From assembly GCA_947624485.1 (NCBI GenBank), contig CANQKM010000012.1, positions 1 to 64,000 of the forward strand: DNA of 64,000 nucleotides. Direction: 5' to 3'. The position numbers and the translations under genes were made by a program. This document shows, piece after piece, positions 40,338 to 48,289 of this stretch (the first letter of the stretch is position 1; each line of letters starts with the position of its first letter). This DNA comes from an uncultured Clostridia bacterium (GTDB lineage: Bacteria > Bacillota > Clostridia > UBA1381). Under the pieces are notes generated by a model. That model had not been told where the DNA came from, searched no databases, and saw only the letters and a program-made list of their open reading frames with translations.

Positions 40338-40673
40338 ATGGACTGCTTATTCTGTAAAATAATCGCGGGCGAGATCCCGTCAACCAAGGTCTACGAGGAC
40401 GACGCGGTACTCGCGTTCCGCGACATCAACCCCCAGGCGCCGGAGCATATCGTCGCCGTGCCTAAAACGCACATCGAGTCGGCGAACGACATAACGGCGG
40501 AAAACGTAAAATGTGTTGCCGACGTGTGGGAGCGCATACCGAAAATAGCGGACAAGCTCGGCTTCGGCAAGGACGGCTACCGCGTTATAAACAACTGCGG
40601 CGAAAACGGCGGACAGACCGTGCCGCACATACATTTCCACATACTCGGCGGAAAGAAATTCACAGACCTTTAA
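40338..40673 (+). CDS. hinT: HIT-family nucleotide hydrolase (HinT type)
   Basis: A 111-residue HIT protein: CLFCKIIAGEIPSTKVYEDD at the start, FRDINPQAPEHIVAVPKTHI, and the histidine triad HIHFHILGG near the end. HinT enzymes split AMP from lysine- or amine-linked adenylates. An upstream open frame runs through the intergenic repeat, but AAGGAGG 8 bases before ATG 40338 and the family start fix the gene there. It heads the run hinT-yhbY-nadD-yqeK-rsfS-leuS. Confidence 0.92.
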   Translation: MDCLFCKIIAGEIPSTKVYEDDAVLAFRDINPQAPEHIVAVPKTHIESANDITAENVKCVADVWERIPKIADKLGFGKDGYRVINNCGENGGQTVPHIHFHILGGKKFTDL

Positions 40674-40688
40674 TTTCGGAGGACACAG

Positions 40689-40991
40689 ATGATAACGAGT
40701 AAACAGAGAGCGTACCTGCGCAAAATCGGTCACACGCTCACGCCGATATTTCAGATAGGTAAGGACGGCGTGACAGACGAGGTTTTAACGGGTATTTCGC
40801 AGGCGCTGAACAAGCGTGAAATTGTGAAGGTGAGCATACTGGAAACGGCTCTTTTGGACACGCGTGAAACGTGCGATTACGTCGCGGAAAGGCTCGGCGC
40901 TGAGCCGGTACAGGCGATAGGCAGCAAATTCATACTATACCGCCGCTCCGACGAGGAAAAATACAGGAAAACGGAGCTGCCGAAAAGATGA
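40689..40991 (+). CDS. yhbY: YhbY-type CRM-domain RNA-binding protein
   Basis: A 100-residue protein beginning ITSKQRAYLRKIGHTLTPIF, with the GKDGVTDEVLTGISQAL and KREIVKVSI lines and the final GSKFILYRRS of the CRM (YhbY) fold. It binds pre-ribosomal particles of the large subunit. GGAGG precedes the ATG. Its stop overlaps the nadD start by 4 bases (ATGA). Confidence 0.93.
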   Translation: MITSKQRAYLRKIGHTLTPIFQIGKDGVTDEVLTGISQALNKREIVKVSILETALLDTRETCDYVAERLGAEPVQAIGSKFILYRRSDEEKYRKTELPKR

Positions 40992-41584
40992 ACATAGGAA
41001 TATTCGGCGGCACGTTCAGCCCCATTCACAGCGCGCACCTCGTAATCGCTGAAACGGCGCGCGGGCAGTACAACCTTGACCGCGTAATCTTTATTACAAG
41101 CGGCGATCCTCCGCATAAAACGGCGGGCGTTGACGCACAAAACCGCTTTCAAATGACGCGTATTGCGATAGAGGGCAACGACCGCTTCACCGACGACGAT
41201 TACGAGATAAAAAGCGGCGAAAAATCGTACACCGTTCACACGCTCGAATACATGAAAAAACGTTTCCCGAACGACAAGCTTTTTTTCATAATCGGCGAGG
41301 ACTCGCTCGGCGACCTCGGCAAATGGTACGAGCCTGAAAAAATAATCTCGATGGCGGCGCTGATTGTTTTCCCGCGCGTGTCGCAGGAAACGCTCAATGA
41401 AAAAATAACCGCCGCAAAGAAAAAATTCGGCGGCGAGATACTGCCCGTCCGCGCGCCGGTTATAGGACTTTCCTCGACATATATAAGAGAAAGAATATCG
41501 CGCGGCGAAACGGTGAGATACATGATACCCGACAAGGTGGGCGAATATATAAAGGAGCATAATTTGTATGCTGACGGAGATTAA
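40988..41584 (+). CDS. nadD: Nicotinate-nucleotide adenylyltransferase
   Basis: A 198-residue nucleotidyltransferase: GIFGGTFSPIHSAHLV (the GGTFxPxHxxH motif), FITSGDPPHK, FIIGEDSLGDLGKWYEP and SSTYIRERI (ISSTxxR motif). It makes deamido-NAD from nicotinate mononucleotide and ATP. It overlaps yhbY by 4 bases and yqeK by 17 bases, so the three are translated together. Confidence 0.95.
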   Translation: MNIGIFGGTFSPIHSAHLVIAETARGQYNLDRVIFITSGDPPHKTAGVDAQNRFQMTRIAIEGNDRFTDDDYEIKSGEKSYTVHTLEYMKKRFPNDKLFFIIGEDSLGDLGKWYEPEKIISMAALIVFPRVSQETLNEKITAAKKKFGGEILPVRAPVIGLSSTYIRERISRGETVRYMIPDKVGEYIKEHNLYADGD

Positions 41585-42149
41585 GGAAAAGCTAAAGAAA
41601 ACACTGCCCGAAAAGCGTTACATTCACTCTTTGGGCGTTGCGGACGAGGCGCGGCGTTTAGCCGAAGTGTACGGCTGCGACGCGGACAAGGCGTACCTTG
41701 CCGGACTTCTGCACGACTGCGCGAAGGGAATACCGACCGACCGGCAGATAGCGGAGTGCGACAGGCGCGGCGTAAGCCTTGACGAGTGGACGAGAATGTG
41801 TCCGCCCGTCGTGCATTCGTTTCTCGGAGAGCAAATCGCAAGGGACGAGTACGGCGTTACGGACGGCGAGATTTTGGAGGCGATACGGCTCCACACCGTC
41901 GGCGGCAGAGGTATGACGCTTTTGGACAAAATAATATACCTCGCCGACCTAACCGAGAAAAACCGCGATTTCCCGGGCGTGGAGGAGCTGCGCGAAGCGT
42001 CGGACAAGGGAATAGACGAAGCGATAAAGCTGAGCATAAAGCGTCAGACGGAATTTAATATGGGAAAAAACGCGGTAATACACCCAGCCGCGCTTTACAT
42101 GTGGAACGATTTAATTTTTACCGGGGACACTAAAACAGAGGGACACTAA
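41568..42149 (+). CDS. yqeK: YqeK HD-domain hydrolase (Ap4A hydrolase)
   Basis: A 193-residue HD-superfamily protein: EKRYIHSLGVADEARRLAE, LAGLLHDCAKGI (HD motif), VVHSFLGEQIARDE, ILEAIRLHTVGG, IIYLADLTEKNRDFPGVEEL. The family hydrolyses Ap4A to two ADP. Family members end near the HPxALYMWNDLI line; here the frame runs on with TGDTKTEGH, which is translated from the GGGGACACTAAAA repeat, and stops inside the second repeat copy. So a repeat insertion has replaced the native end by about nine residues, probably harmless. Confidence 0.92.
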   Translation: MLTEIKEKLKKTLPEKRYIHSLGVADEARRLAEVYGCDADKAYLAGLLHDCAKGIPTDRQIAECDRRGVSLDEWTRMCPPVVHSFLGEQIARDEYGVTDGEILEAIRLHTVGGRGMTLLDKIIYLADLTEKNRDFPGVEELREASDKGIDEAIKLSIKRQTEFNMGKNAVIHPAALYMWNDLIFTGDTKTEGH

Positions 42150-42203
42150 AATATTACGGGGACACTAAAATAAATTTATATACACGGAAAGGGGACACTA
42201 AAA
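42123..42203. repeat. Four GGGGACACTAAAA direct repeats between yqeK and rsfS
   Basis: Copies at 42123-42135, 42140-42151 (one G fewer), 42158-42170 and 42191-42203. The second holds the yqeK stop (42147-42149). The fourth, with preceding AAA, forms the AAAGGGG ribosome site of rsfS, and its last A is the A of the rsfS ATG. Three copies of the same unit lie at 35415-35461. Confidence 0.85.
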
Positions 42204-42544
42204 TGAACAAGACGGAAATCGTAAAAAAGGCGCTTGAGGACAAAAAGGCTTCAAACATTGAAATTCTCGACGTGTCGGAGAGAACGTCTCTGGGCGACTA
42301 TTTCATAATCGCCTCGTGCCAGTCGGGCGTGCAGGTCCGCGCGTGCGTTGACGAGGTCGAGGAGAAAATGGACGAGGCGGGATACAAGCTTCACCACAAG
42401 GAGGGCTACCGCGGCGGCTCGTGGATACTAATGGACTACGGCGACGTTATCGTACACGTAATGCAGCAGGAAATGCGCGAGTTCTATTCCATAGAGCGCC
42501 TGTGGGACAACGTGGGCGAGGTGCGCGCGGAGGACAACGAATAA
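42203..42544 (+). CDS. rsfS: Ribosomal silencing factor RsfS
   Basis: A 113-residue RsfS/Iojap protein: [70 protein letters not shown]. It binds uL14 and keeps the ribosomal subunits apart when nutrients are low. The ribosome site is formed by a repeat unit. Confidence 0.95.
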   Translation: MNKTEIVKKALEDKKASNIEILDVSERTSLGDYFIIASCQSGVQVRACVDEVEEKMDEAGYKLHHKEGYRGGSWILMDYGDVIVHVMQQEMREFYSIERLWDNVGEVRAEDNE

Positions 42545-42579
42545 CGCAAAAAATCTTTCTTAAAGGAGTTTTTATACAA

Positions 42580-44991
42580 ATGGATAACTACAATTTCAAG
42601 GTCATAGAGAAAAAGTGGCAGGACAGATGGGAGGAAGCGGGCGCGTTTCACGCGGAAACGAACAGCAAAAAGCCCAAGTACTTCACGATGATAGAGTTCC
42701 CGTACCCGTCGGGCGCGGGCTTGCACGTCGGACACCCCAGGAGCTACACCGCGCTTGACATAATCGCGAGAAAACGCCGCATGGAAGGCTACAACGTGCT
42801 TTACCCGATAGGCTGGGACGCGTTCGGCTTGCCGACGGAAAACTTCGCGATAAAGAACAAGGTTCACCCGAAAATCATAACCGAGAAGAATATCGCGAAT
42901 TTCACGCGTCAGCTTAAAATGCTCGGCTTCTCGTTCGACTGGTCGCGCGAGGTAAACACGACCGATCCGGCGTATTACAAGTGGACGCAGTGGATTTTCA
43001 TGCAGCTTTTCAAGCACGGACTCGCGTACAAGCAGGAAATGCCGATAAACTGGTGTACAAGCTGCAAGGTCGGACTTTCAAATGAAGAGGTCGTAAACGG
43101 CGTGTGCGAGCGCTGCGGCGGCGAGGTCGTACAGCGCAGAAAGAGCCAGTGGATGCTCAAAATCACCGAGTACGCGCAGCGTCTTATCGACGACCTTGAC
43201 GATGTGGATTATCTCGAAAAAATCAAGATACAGCAGAAAAACTGGATAGGCAGGAGCGAGGGCGCGGAGGTCAAATTCAAGCTCTCGACAGGCGACGAAA
43301 TGGTCGTTTACACCACGCGTGCCGACACGCTTTTCGGCGCGACGTACACCGTTATGTCGCCGGAGCATCCGCTTATCGAGAAGATGAAGGACGCCATAAC
43401 AAACTACGACGAGGTCGAGGCGTACAAGGCGGAAGCCGCGAAAAAGAGCGAGTTTGAGAGAACGGAGCTTGCGAAGGAAAAAACGGGCGTAAAGCTCGAG
43501 GGCATTTACGCGGTAAATCCGGCGAACGGTGAAAAGCTGCCGGTGTTCATTTCCGACTACGTGCTTGTAACGTACGGCACGGGCGCGATCATGGCAGTTC
43601 CGGCTCACGACAGCCGCGACTGGGATTTCGCGAAAAAGTTTGATCTGCCGATAATCGAGGTCGTAGCGGGCGGCGAGGACGTTCAGAAGGAAGCGTACAC
43701 CGACGTTTACAAGGGTAAAATGGTAAATTCGGGATTTCTCACGGGTATGACCGTAAAAGAGGCAATTCCGGCTATGATAGACTGGCTCGAAAAGGAAGGT
43801 CTCGGCAAGCGCAAGGTAAACTACAAGCTGCGCGACTGGGTGTTCTCGCGCCAGCGTTACTGGGGCGAGCCTATTCCGCTCGTACACTGTGACAAGTGCG
43901 GCTGGGTTACGATACCCGAAAGCGAATTGCCGCTGGAGCTTCCGGAGCTTGACGTGTTCGAGCCGGGCGAGAACGGTGAAAGCCCGCTTGCGAAGGCTTA
44001 CGACTGGATAAACACGACATGTCCGTGCTGCGGCGGACCGGCGCAGAGAGAAACCGACACGATGCCGCAGTGGGCAGGTTCAAGCTGGTACTTCCTGCGC
44101 TACACCGATCCGCACAACAACGAGGCTCTCGCGTCGAAGGAGGCGCTCGAATACTGGACGCCGGTTGACTGGTACAACGGCGGTATGGAGCATACGACGC
44201 TCCACCTGCTCTATTCGCGTTTCTGGCACAAATTCCTTTACGACATCGGCGTAGTGCCGACAAAAGAGCCGTACATGAAGCGCACGTCGCACGGCATGAT
44301 TCTCGGTGAAAACAACGAGAAAATGTCAAAGTCGCGCGGCAACGTCGTAAACCCCGACGAGGTCGTTGACGAGTTCGGCGCAGACGCGTTCAGAACGTAC
44401 GAAATGTTCATCGGCGCGTTCGATCAGTCAACGCCGTGGTCACAGCAGGGCTTGAAGGGCTGCTACAAATTCCTCGAAAGAGTGTGGAATCTGCAGTCGA
44501 TAGTGACCGACGAGGAAGGCTACAGCAAGGATCTCGAAAAAGCGGTTCACAAGACGATAAAAAAGGTGGGCGAGGACTTTGAGAGAATGAAGTTCAACAC
44601 CGCCATAGCCGCAATGATGAGCCTTGTAAACGAGTTCAAGAAAAAAGGTTCGGTAACAAAGGGCGAATACATGACGCTTATAACGCTGCTTAACCCCGTC
44701 GCTCCGCACATCACGGAGGAACTGTGGGAGAAGTACGGCGGCGAGGGACTGCTGTCGCTTCACCCGTGGCTTACGTATGACGAGGCTAAGACGGTTGACG
44801 ACGAGATAGAGATAGTCGTTCAGATAAACGGCAAGATACGCGACAAGCTGACGATTCCGGCGGGACTTGACCGCGAGGGTACGCAGGAGGCGGCGATGGG
44901 TACGGATAAGATTAAGGCGCTTATCGAGGGTAAGAATGTCGTTAATGTGATCGCTGTGCCGGGTAAGCTTGTAAATATTGTGGTGAAATGA
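42580..44991 (+). CDS. leuS: Leucyl-tRNA synthetase
   Basis: An 803-residue class I synthetase. HIGH-type motif H49-V-G-H52, then [20 protein letters not shown]; zinc-like cysteine pair in [14 protein letters not shown]; editing domain with [12 protein letters not shown] and the D-x-R-D line ([11 protein letters not shown]); KMSKS at 581-585; C-terminal anticodon domain. An open frame extends upstream in phase, but AAAGGAG before ATG 42580 and the family start [14 protein letters not shown] settle the start. It is 36 bases after rsfS. Confidence 0.97.
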   Translation: MDNYNFKVIEKKWQDRWEEAGAFHAETNSKKPKYFTMIEFPYPSGAGLHVGHPRSYTALDIIARKRRMEGYNVLYPIGWDAFGLPTENFAIKNKVHPKIITEKNIANFTRQLKMLGFSFDWSREVNTTDPAYYKWTQWIFMQLFKHGLAYKQEMPINWCTSCKVGLSNEEVVNGVCERCGGEVVQRRKSQWMLKITEYAQRLIDDLDDVDYLEKIKIQQKNWIGRSEGAEVKFKLSTGDEMVVYTTRADTLFGATYTVMSPEHPLIEKMKDAITNYDEVEAYKAEAAKKSEFERTELAKEKTGVKLEGIYAVNPANGEKLPVFISDYVLVTYGTGAIMAVPAHDSRDWDFAKKFDLPIIEVVAGGEDVQKEAYTDVYKGKMVNSGFLTGMTVKEAIPAMIDWLEKEGLGKRKVNYKLRDWVFSRQRYWGEPIPLVHCDKCGWVTIPESELPLELPELDVFEPGENGESPLAKAYDWINTTCPCCGGPAQRETDTMPQWAGSSWYFLRYTDPHNNEALASKEALEYWTPVDWYNGGMEHTTLHLLYSRFWHKFLYDIGVVPTKEPYMKRTSHGMILGENNEKMSKSRGNVVNPDEVVDEFGADAFRTYEMFIGAFDQSTPWSQQGLKGCYKFLERVWNLQSIVTDEEGYSKDLEKAVHKTIKKVGEDFERMKFNTAIAAMMSLVNEFKKKGSVTKGEYMTLITLLNPVAPHITEELWEKYGGEGLLSLHPWLTYDEAKTVDDEIEIVVQINGKIRDKLTIPAGLDREGTQEAAMGTDKIKALIEGKNVVNVIAVPGKLVNIVVK

Positions 44992-45037
44992 TATGGCGAG
45001 GTAAAGTGCGGATTGCAGTGAAGTGAAAGTATTACGG

Positions 45038-45152
45038 TGAGCCTCTCCTTGAGGAGAGGTGGCATTGCGAAGCAATGACGGAGAGGTGGCAATAATTTTT
45101 GTGAACCACCTCTCAGTCGCCTTCGGCGACAGCTCCCCTCAAGGGGAGCCTG
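45038..45152. repeat. Palindromic intergenic element, 115 bp
   Basis: TGAGCCTCTCCTTGAGGAGAG at the left faces CTCCCCTCAAGGGGAGCCTGA at the right, with inner GGAGAGGTGGC / CCACCTCTCAGTC and CGCCTTCGGCG stems. Same plan as 40149-40283 and 52113-52255. It takes up most of the 214-base gap between leuS and the GDSL gene. Confidence 0.75.
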
Positions 45153-45205
45153 ACGAGAAATACGGCAAACAATGAGCAAAACTCTCATAGAAACGAGGTA
45201 CAAAC

Positions 45206-45826
45206 ATGAAAAAAATACTGTTATACGGCGACTCGAACACATGGGGACACAACCCCGTTGACTTCAGCCAGCTTGCGGTGACGTGGGCGACAACGGTGCG
45301 CGCTCTTTTGCCCGGCTGCGACATCGAAATAGACGGCGAGTGCGGACGCGCGACGCTTGCGGGCGAGGGAGCGAAGCACGGCATAGCCTGTTTCCGCGAG
45401 CGGTATTTTGCGAAAAAGCATGACTTTGACCTCATAGTAATCATGCTCGGCACAAACGACGTGCTTAAAGAAATCGACTACACACCGGAGAGAACAGCCG
45501 AAGCGTTACGGCAGTATATACGCGAAACGCGCGTCGTGTACGGCGACAAAACGCCGCAGTTTCTTATCATATCGCCGATACTCATAAAGGAAAATGTTAT
45601 GAAGCACCCCGTATTCACGGAGCTTTACACGCCGGAGTCGGTGGAAAAGTCAAAGCGTTTCGCGGACGCGATAGAGAAAATGACGAAGGACGAGAATGTT
45701 CATTTTATGAACGCCGCGCTTTACGCCGAAGCGTCCGACATTGACGGTGTGCATATGGAAACGGCGGAGCATGAAAAGCTCGGCGCGGCAGCGGCGGCGA
45801 AGATAAAGGAAATACTTAGCATATGA
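45206..45826 (+). CDS. SGNH/GDSL-family esterase
   Basis: A 206-residue cytoplasmic hydrolase: GDSNTWGH with nucleophile Ser10, the oxyanion glycine in ECGRAT, LGTND (N84), and the D-x-x-H pair in DIDGVHMET near the C-terminus. This is the complete SGNH catalytic set. The closest group by pattern is arylesterase/TAP-like lipases that act on small acyl esters. It overlaps the next gene by 4 bases (ATGA), so the two may act together. Confidence 0.88.
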   Translation: MKKILLYGDSNTWGHNPVDFSQLAVTWATTVRALLPGCDIEIDGECGRATLAGEGAKHGIACFRERYFAKKHDFDLIVIMLGTNDVLKEIDYTPERTAEALRQYIRETRVVYGDKTPQFLIISPILIKENVMKHPVFTELYTPESVEKSKRFADAIEKMTKDENVHFMNAALYAEASDIDGVHMETAEHEKLGAAAAAKIKEILSI

Positions 45827-47415
45827 TACGAATATCGGGCATACGTCTCGGGCTTGACGAAAATGAAAGCTGCCTTATTGAAAAAATCGAGCGAAAGTAC
45901 AACCTCAAAAATATACGCGGCGCGGTCATATCGAAAAAGTCAATAGACGCGCGGAAAAAGAGCGATATACATTACGTGTACGCTGTTGATTTGCACGCCG
46001 ACAACGAGGAAGAAACAGCGAAAAACCACGCCGAGGTACGTGTAATTGAGGAAAAACCGTACGTATTTCCGTGCGCGGTGAAAACCGACAAGCCGATAGT
46101 TATAGTCGGCGCGGGGCCGGCGGGACTTATGTGCGCGCTGACGCTCGCGCAGAACGGCGGTAACGTGATACTTCTCGAACGCGGCAAACGCGTCGAGGAA
46201 CGCGTTAATGATGTTGAAACGTTCCGCGAAAGCGGCATACTTGACGTAAATTCAAACGTGCAGTTCGGCGAGGGCGGCGCGGGTACGTTTTCCGACGGCA
46301 AGCTCACAACGGGCATAAACGACTTTCGCACGCGGCGCGTGCTGGAGGAATTTCACGCCCACGGCGCGCCCGAGGAAATACTGTATTACGCAAAGCCGCA
46401 TATCGGCACGGACAACCTCTGCGAAATGGTAAAAAATATCCGTGAGGATATTATACGGATGGACGGCGACGTGCGGTTTTCATCGTCTCTCACGGGAATA
46501 CGTCTTACAAAGGACGGCGCGGTATGCGCGGCAGCGGTAAACGATGAATATGAGATAGAAACGGATAATATCGTGCTTGCGGCGGGACACAGCGCGCGCG
46601 ACACGTTTGAAATGCTTAAAGCTCTCGGCGCGCCGATGAAGCAGAAAAGCTTTTCGGTCGGCGCGCGGATAGAACATAAACAAAGCATTATAAACCATGC
46701 ACAGTACGGCGAAGATTACGAAACATTACCGGCGGCGGACTACAAGCTTTCGGCGCACCTCGAAAACGGCAGGGGAGCGTACACGTTCTGCATGTGTCCG
46801 GGCGGCGAGGTCATAGCGTCCGCGTCGGAGGAGGGCGGCGTTGTCACAAACGGCATGAGCCGCTTCGCGCGCGACGGCGAAAACGCGAACAGCGCGCTTT
46901 TGGTAAGCGTAACTCCCGACGACTTTAAGTCTGATGATCCTCTTGCCGGTATGTATTTTCAGCGTGAAATAGAGAGAAAAGCGTACATCGCCGCCGGCGG
47001 CGGATACAAAGCGCCGGCGGAGCGTGCGGGCAGCTTTCTGGGACGCGGCAAAAGCAATGACGAGGTAACGCCCACGTACCGACCGGGCGTAACGTGGACA
47101 AGCCTTGACAGCGTACTTCCGAAATTCGTTACCGATTCCATGCGCGAGGCTATAATGCTGTTTGACAGGAAGCTCCGCGGCTTTGCAGACGGCGGCGCGG
47201 TGCTTACCGCTCCCGAAACAAGGTCGTCCTCGCCGGTGAGAATTATACGTGACGGCGAAACGCTCCAATCGGAAATTAAGGGCTTGTACCCGTGCGGCGA
47301 GGGCGCTGGCTACGCCGGAGGAATAATGAGCGCGGCGGTAGACGGCATAAGAGTTGCCGAAGCACTGGCGAAAAACAACGCTAAAACAGATATAAAAAAA
47401 TCTGCTTCAAATTGA
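45823..47415 (+). CDS. FAD-dependent dehydrogenase (COG2509 type)
   Basis: A 530-residue flavoprotein. An N-terminal domain of about 85 residues (KKSIDARKKSDIHYVYAVD) precedes the FAD-binding loop IVIVGAGPAGLMCALTLAQN at about 90-110, then RVNDVETFRESG, FGEGGAGTFSDGKLTT, an internal VLAAGHSARDTFEML, and the C-terminal FAD contact GLYPCGEGAGYAGGI. The pattern matches the widespread uncharacterised FAD dehydrogenases related to HI0933/electron-transfer flavoprotein dehydrogenases. Substrate unknown. It is coupled to the esterase upstream and ended by the hairpin at 47396-47427. Confidence 0.88.
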   Translation: MIRISGIRLGLDENESCLIEKIERKYNLKNIRGAVISKKSIDARKKSDIHYVYAVDLHADNEEETAKNHAEVRVIEEKPYVFPCAVKTDKPIVIVGAGPAGLMCALTLAQNGGNVILLERGKRVEERVNDVETFRESGILDVNSNVQFGEGGAGTFSDGKLTTGINDFRTRRVLEEFHAHGAPEEILYYAKPHIGTDNLCEMVKNIREDIIRMDGDVRFSSSLTGIRLTKDGAVCAAAVNDEYEIETDNIVLAAGHSARDTFEMLKALGAPMKQKSFSVGARIEHKQSIINHAQYGEDYETLPAADYKLSAHLENGRGAYTFCMCPGGEVIASASEEGGVVTNGMSRFARDGENANSALLVSVTPDDFKSDDPLAGMYFQREIERKAYIAAGGGYKAPAERAGSFLGRGKSNDEVTPTYRPGVTWTSLDSVLPKFVTDSMREAIMLFDRKLRGFADGGAVLTAPETRSSSPVRIIRDGETLQSEIKGLYPCGEGAGYAGGIMSAAVDGIRVAEALAKNNAKTDIKKSASN

Positions 47416-47427
47416 AGCAGATTTTTA
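47396..47427. terminator. Bidirectional terminator between FAD dehydrogenase and tRNA-Gly
   Basis: AAATCTGCTTCAA (47398-47410) pairs with TTGAAGCAGATTT (47412-47424). A-runs and T-runs flank both sides, so it ends both the FAD gene (its stop codon is in the 3' arm) and the convergent tRNA gene. Confidence 0.85.
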
Positions 47428-47429
47428 AT

Positions 47430-47504
47430 TGGAGCGGAAGACGAGATTCGAACTCGCGACGTTCACCTTGGCAAGGTGACGCTCTACCACTGAGCCACTC
47501 CCGC
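47430..47504 (-). tRNA. tRNA-Gly (anticodon GCC)
   Basis: Minus-strand sequence begins GCGGGAGTGGCTCAGTGGTA (D-arm), has the anticodon loop TTGCCAA with GCC, the T-arm with GTTCGAATC, a 7-bp acceptor stem (GCGGGAG with CTTCCGC), discriminator U and an encoded CCA. It reads GGC and GGU codons. A promoter lies at 47520-47548. Confidence 0.97.
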
Positions 47505-47519
47505 ATAGCTTGTAAATGT

Positions 47520-47548
47520 ATTTTAGCACAAAGAAAAACAAATGTCAA
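47520..47548 (-). promoter_or_regulatory. Promoter of tRNA-Gly
   Basis: Minus-strand TTGACA (complement of 47543-47548), 17 bases, TAAAAT (complement of 47520-47525), 15 bases before the tRNA. Confidence 0.8.
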
Positions 47549-47582
47549 CCCCTTTTTTGTCAAAAAATATACCGTTTCCGTA

Positions 47583-47611
47583 TTGCTAAAACAGTAAAAA
47601 TGTGATAAAAT
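47583..47611 (+). promoter_or_regulatory. Promoter of the histidine phosphatase/purL pair
   Basis: TTGCTA (47583-47588), 17 bases, TAAAAT (47606-47611), 64 bases before the ATG. The leader contains a short GCGCGCACGCGCG stretch (about 47630). Confidence 0.55.
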
Positions 47612-47675
47612 TACTATATGTTGTGTACGCGCGCACGCGCGTATCGAAACACGTCAAAATGAAGGGACGGTAATA

Positions 47676-48272
47676 ATGGTTAAGCTGTACGTAGTCCGCC
47701 ACGGCGAGACGAACTCCAATGTAAGACATACGTGTATAGGGCATAAGAATGTGCCTCTTAACGAAACCGGCAGGGCGCAGGCGGAAAAGCTCGCGGAAAA
47801 GCTGCGGGACGTGCCGATTGACGCGATATATGCAAGCCCCTTAAGCCGCGCGGTTGACACCGCAATGCCTACGGCAAAGCTGAAGGGACTTAAAATCACG
47901 ACGGTCGACGACCTAATAGAGCGCGACTTCGGCGACTGGGACGATTTGACGTATGAGGAAATCGAGCAAAAGGATCCCGAATTGTACGCGGAGTGGCGCA
48001 GCGACAGGCAGGGTACGGCTTTTAAGATACCCGGCGGCGAAAGCTCCGACGAGGTACATAAACGCGTCGGCGGCGCGGTAAACAGAATTATAGCCGAAAA
48101 CGACGGCAAGAGCGTACTCATAGTAACGCACCTCGGCGCGGCGCGGCACATTATATCGAACGTGCTTAACCTCACAGCCGAGCAAAGCTGGCGGTTCACG
48201 CTTTACAACGCGACAGTGGCGTGTCTTGAAATCGACGAAAAAAGCAGAGTGCTGACAAAGCTTAATTTATAA
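47676..48272 (+). CDS. Histidine phosphatase (phosphoglycerate mutase-like, CobC type)
   Basis: A 198-residue branch-1 histidine phosphatase: LYVVRHGETNSN with the catalytic RHG histidine, GHKNVPLNETGRAQA, IYASPLSRAVDTA, the acid in LIERDFGDWD, and the second histidine in VTHLGAARHI. Enzymes of this pattern include alpha-ribazole phosphatase and broad sugar phosphatases; no cobalamin genes are near, so the substrate is open. GAAGGGACGG precedes the ATG. purL follows after 17 bases. Confidence 0.88.
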   Translation: MVKLYVVRHGETNSNVRHTCIGHKNVPLNETGRAQAEKLAEKLRDVPIDAIYASPLSRAVDTAMPTAKLKGLKITTVDDLIERDFGDWDDLTYEEIEQKDPELYAEWRSDRQGTAFKIPGGESSDEVHKRVGGAVNRIIAENDGKSVLIVTHLGAARHIISNVLNLTAEQSWRFTLYNATVACLEIDEKSRVLTKLNL

Positions 48273-48289
48273 AAGGAGTAGTTTAATAT

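Noticed and set aside
35415-42203. CRISPR array from the GGGGACACTAAAA repeats
   Set aside because: Units are 13 bases with irregular 4-20-base gaps, form terminators, and no cas genes are near.
42421-42579. N-terminal extension of LeuS overlapping rsfS
   Set aside because: Overlaps rsfS in another frame, and the synthetase fold begins at MDNYNFKV with its own AAAGGAG.
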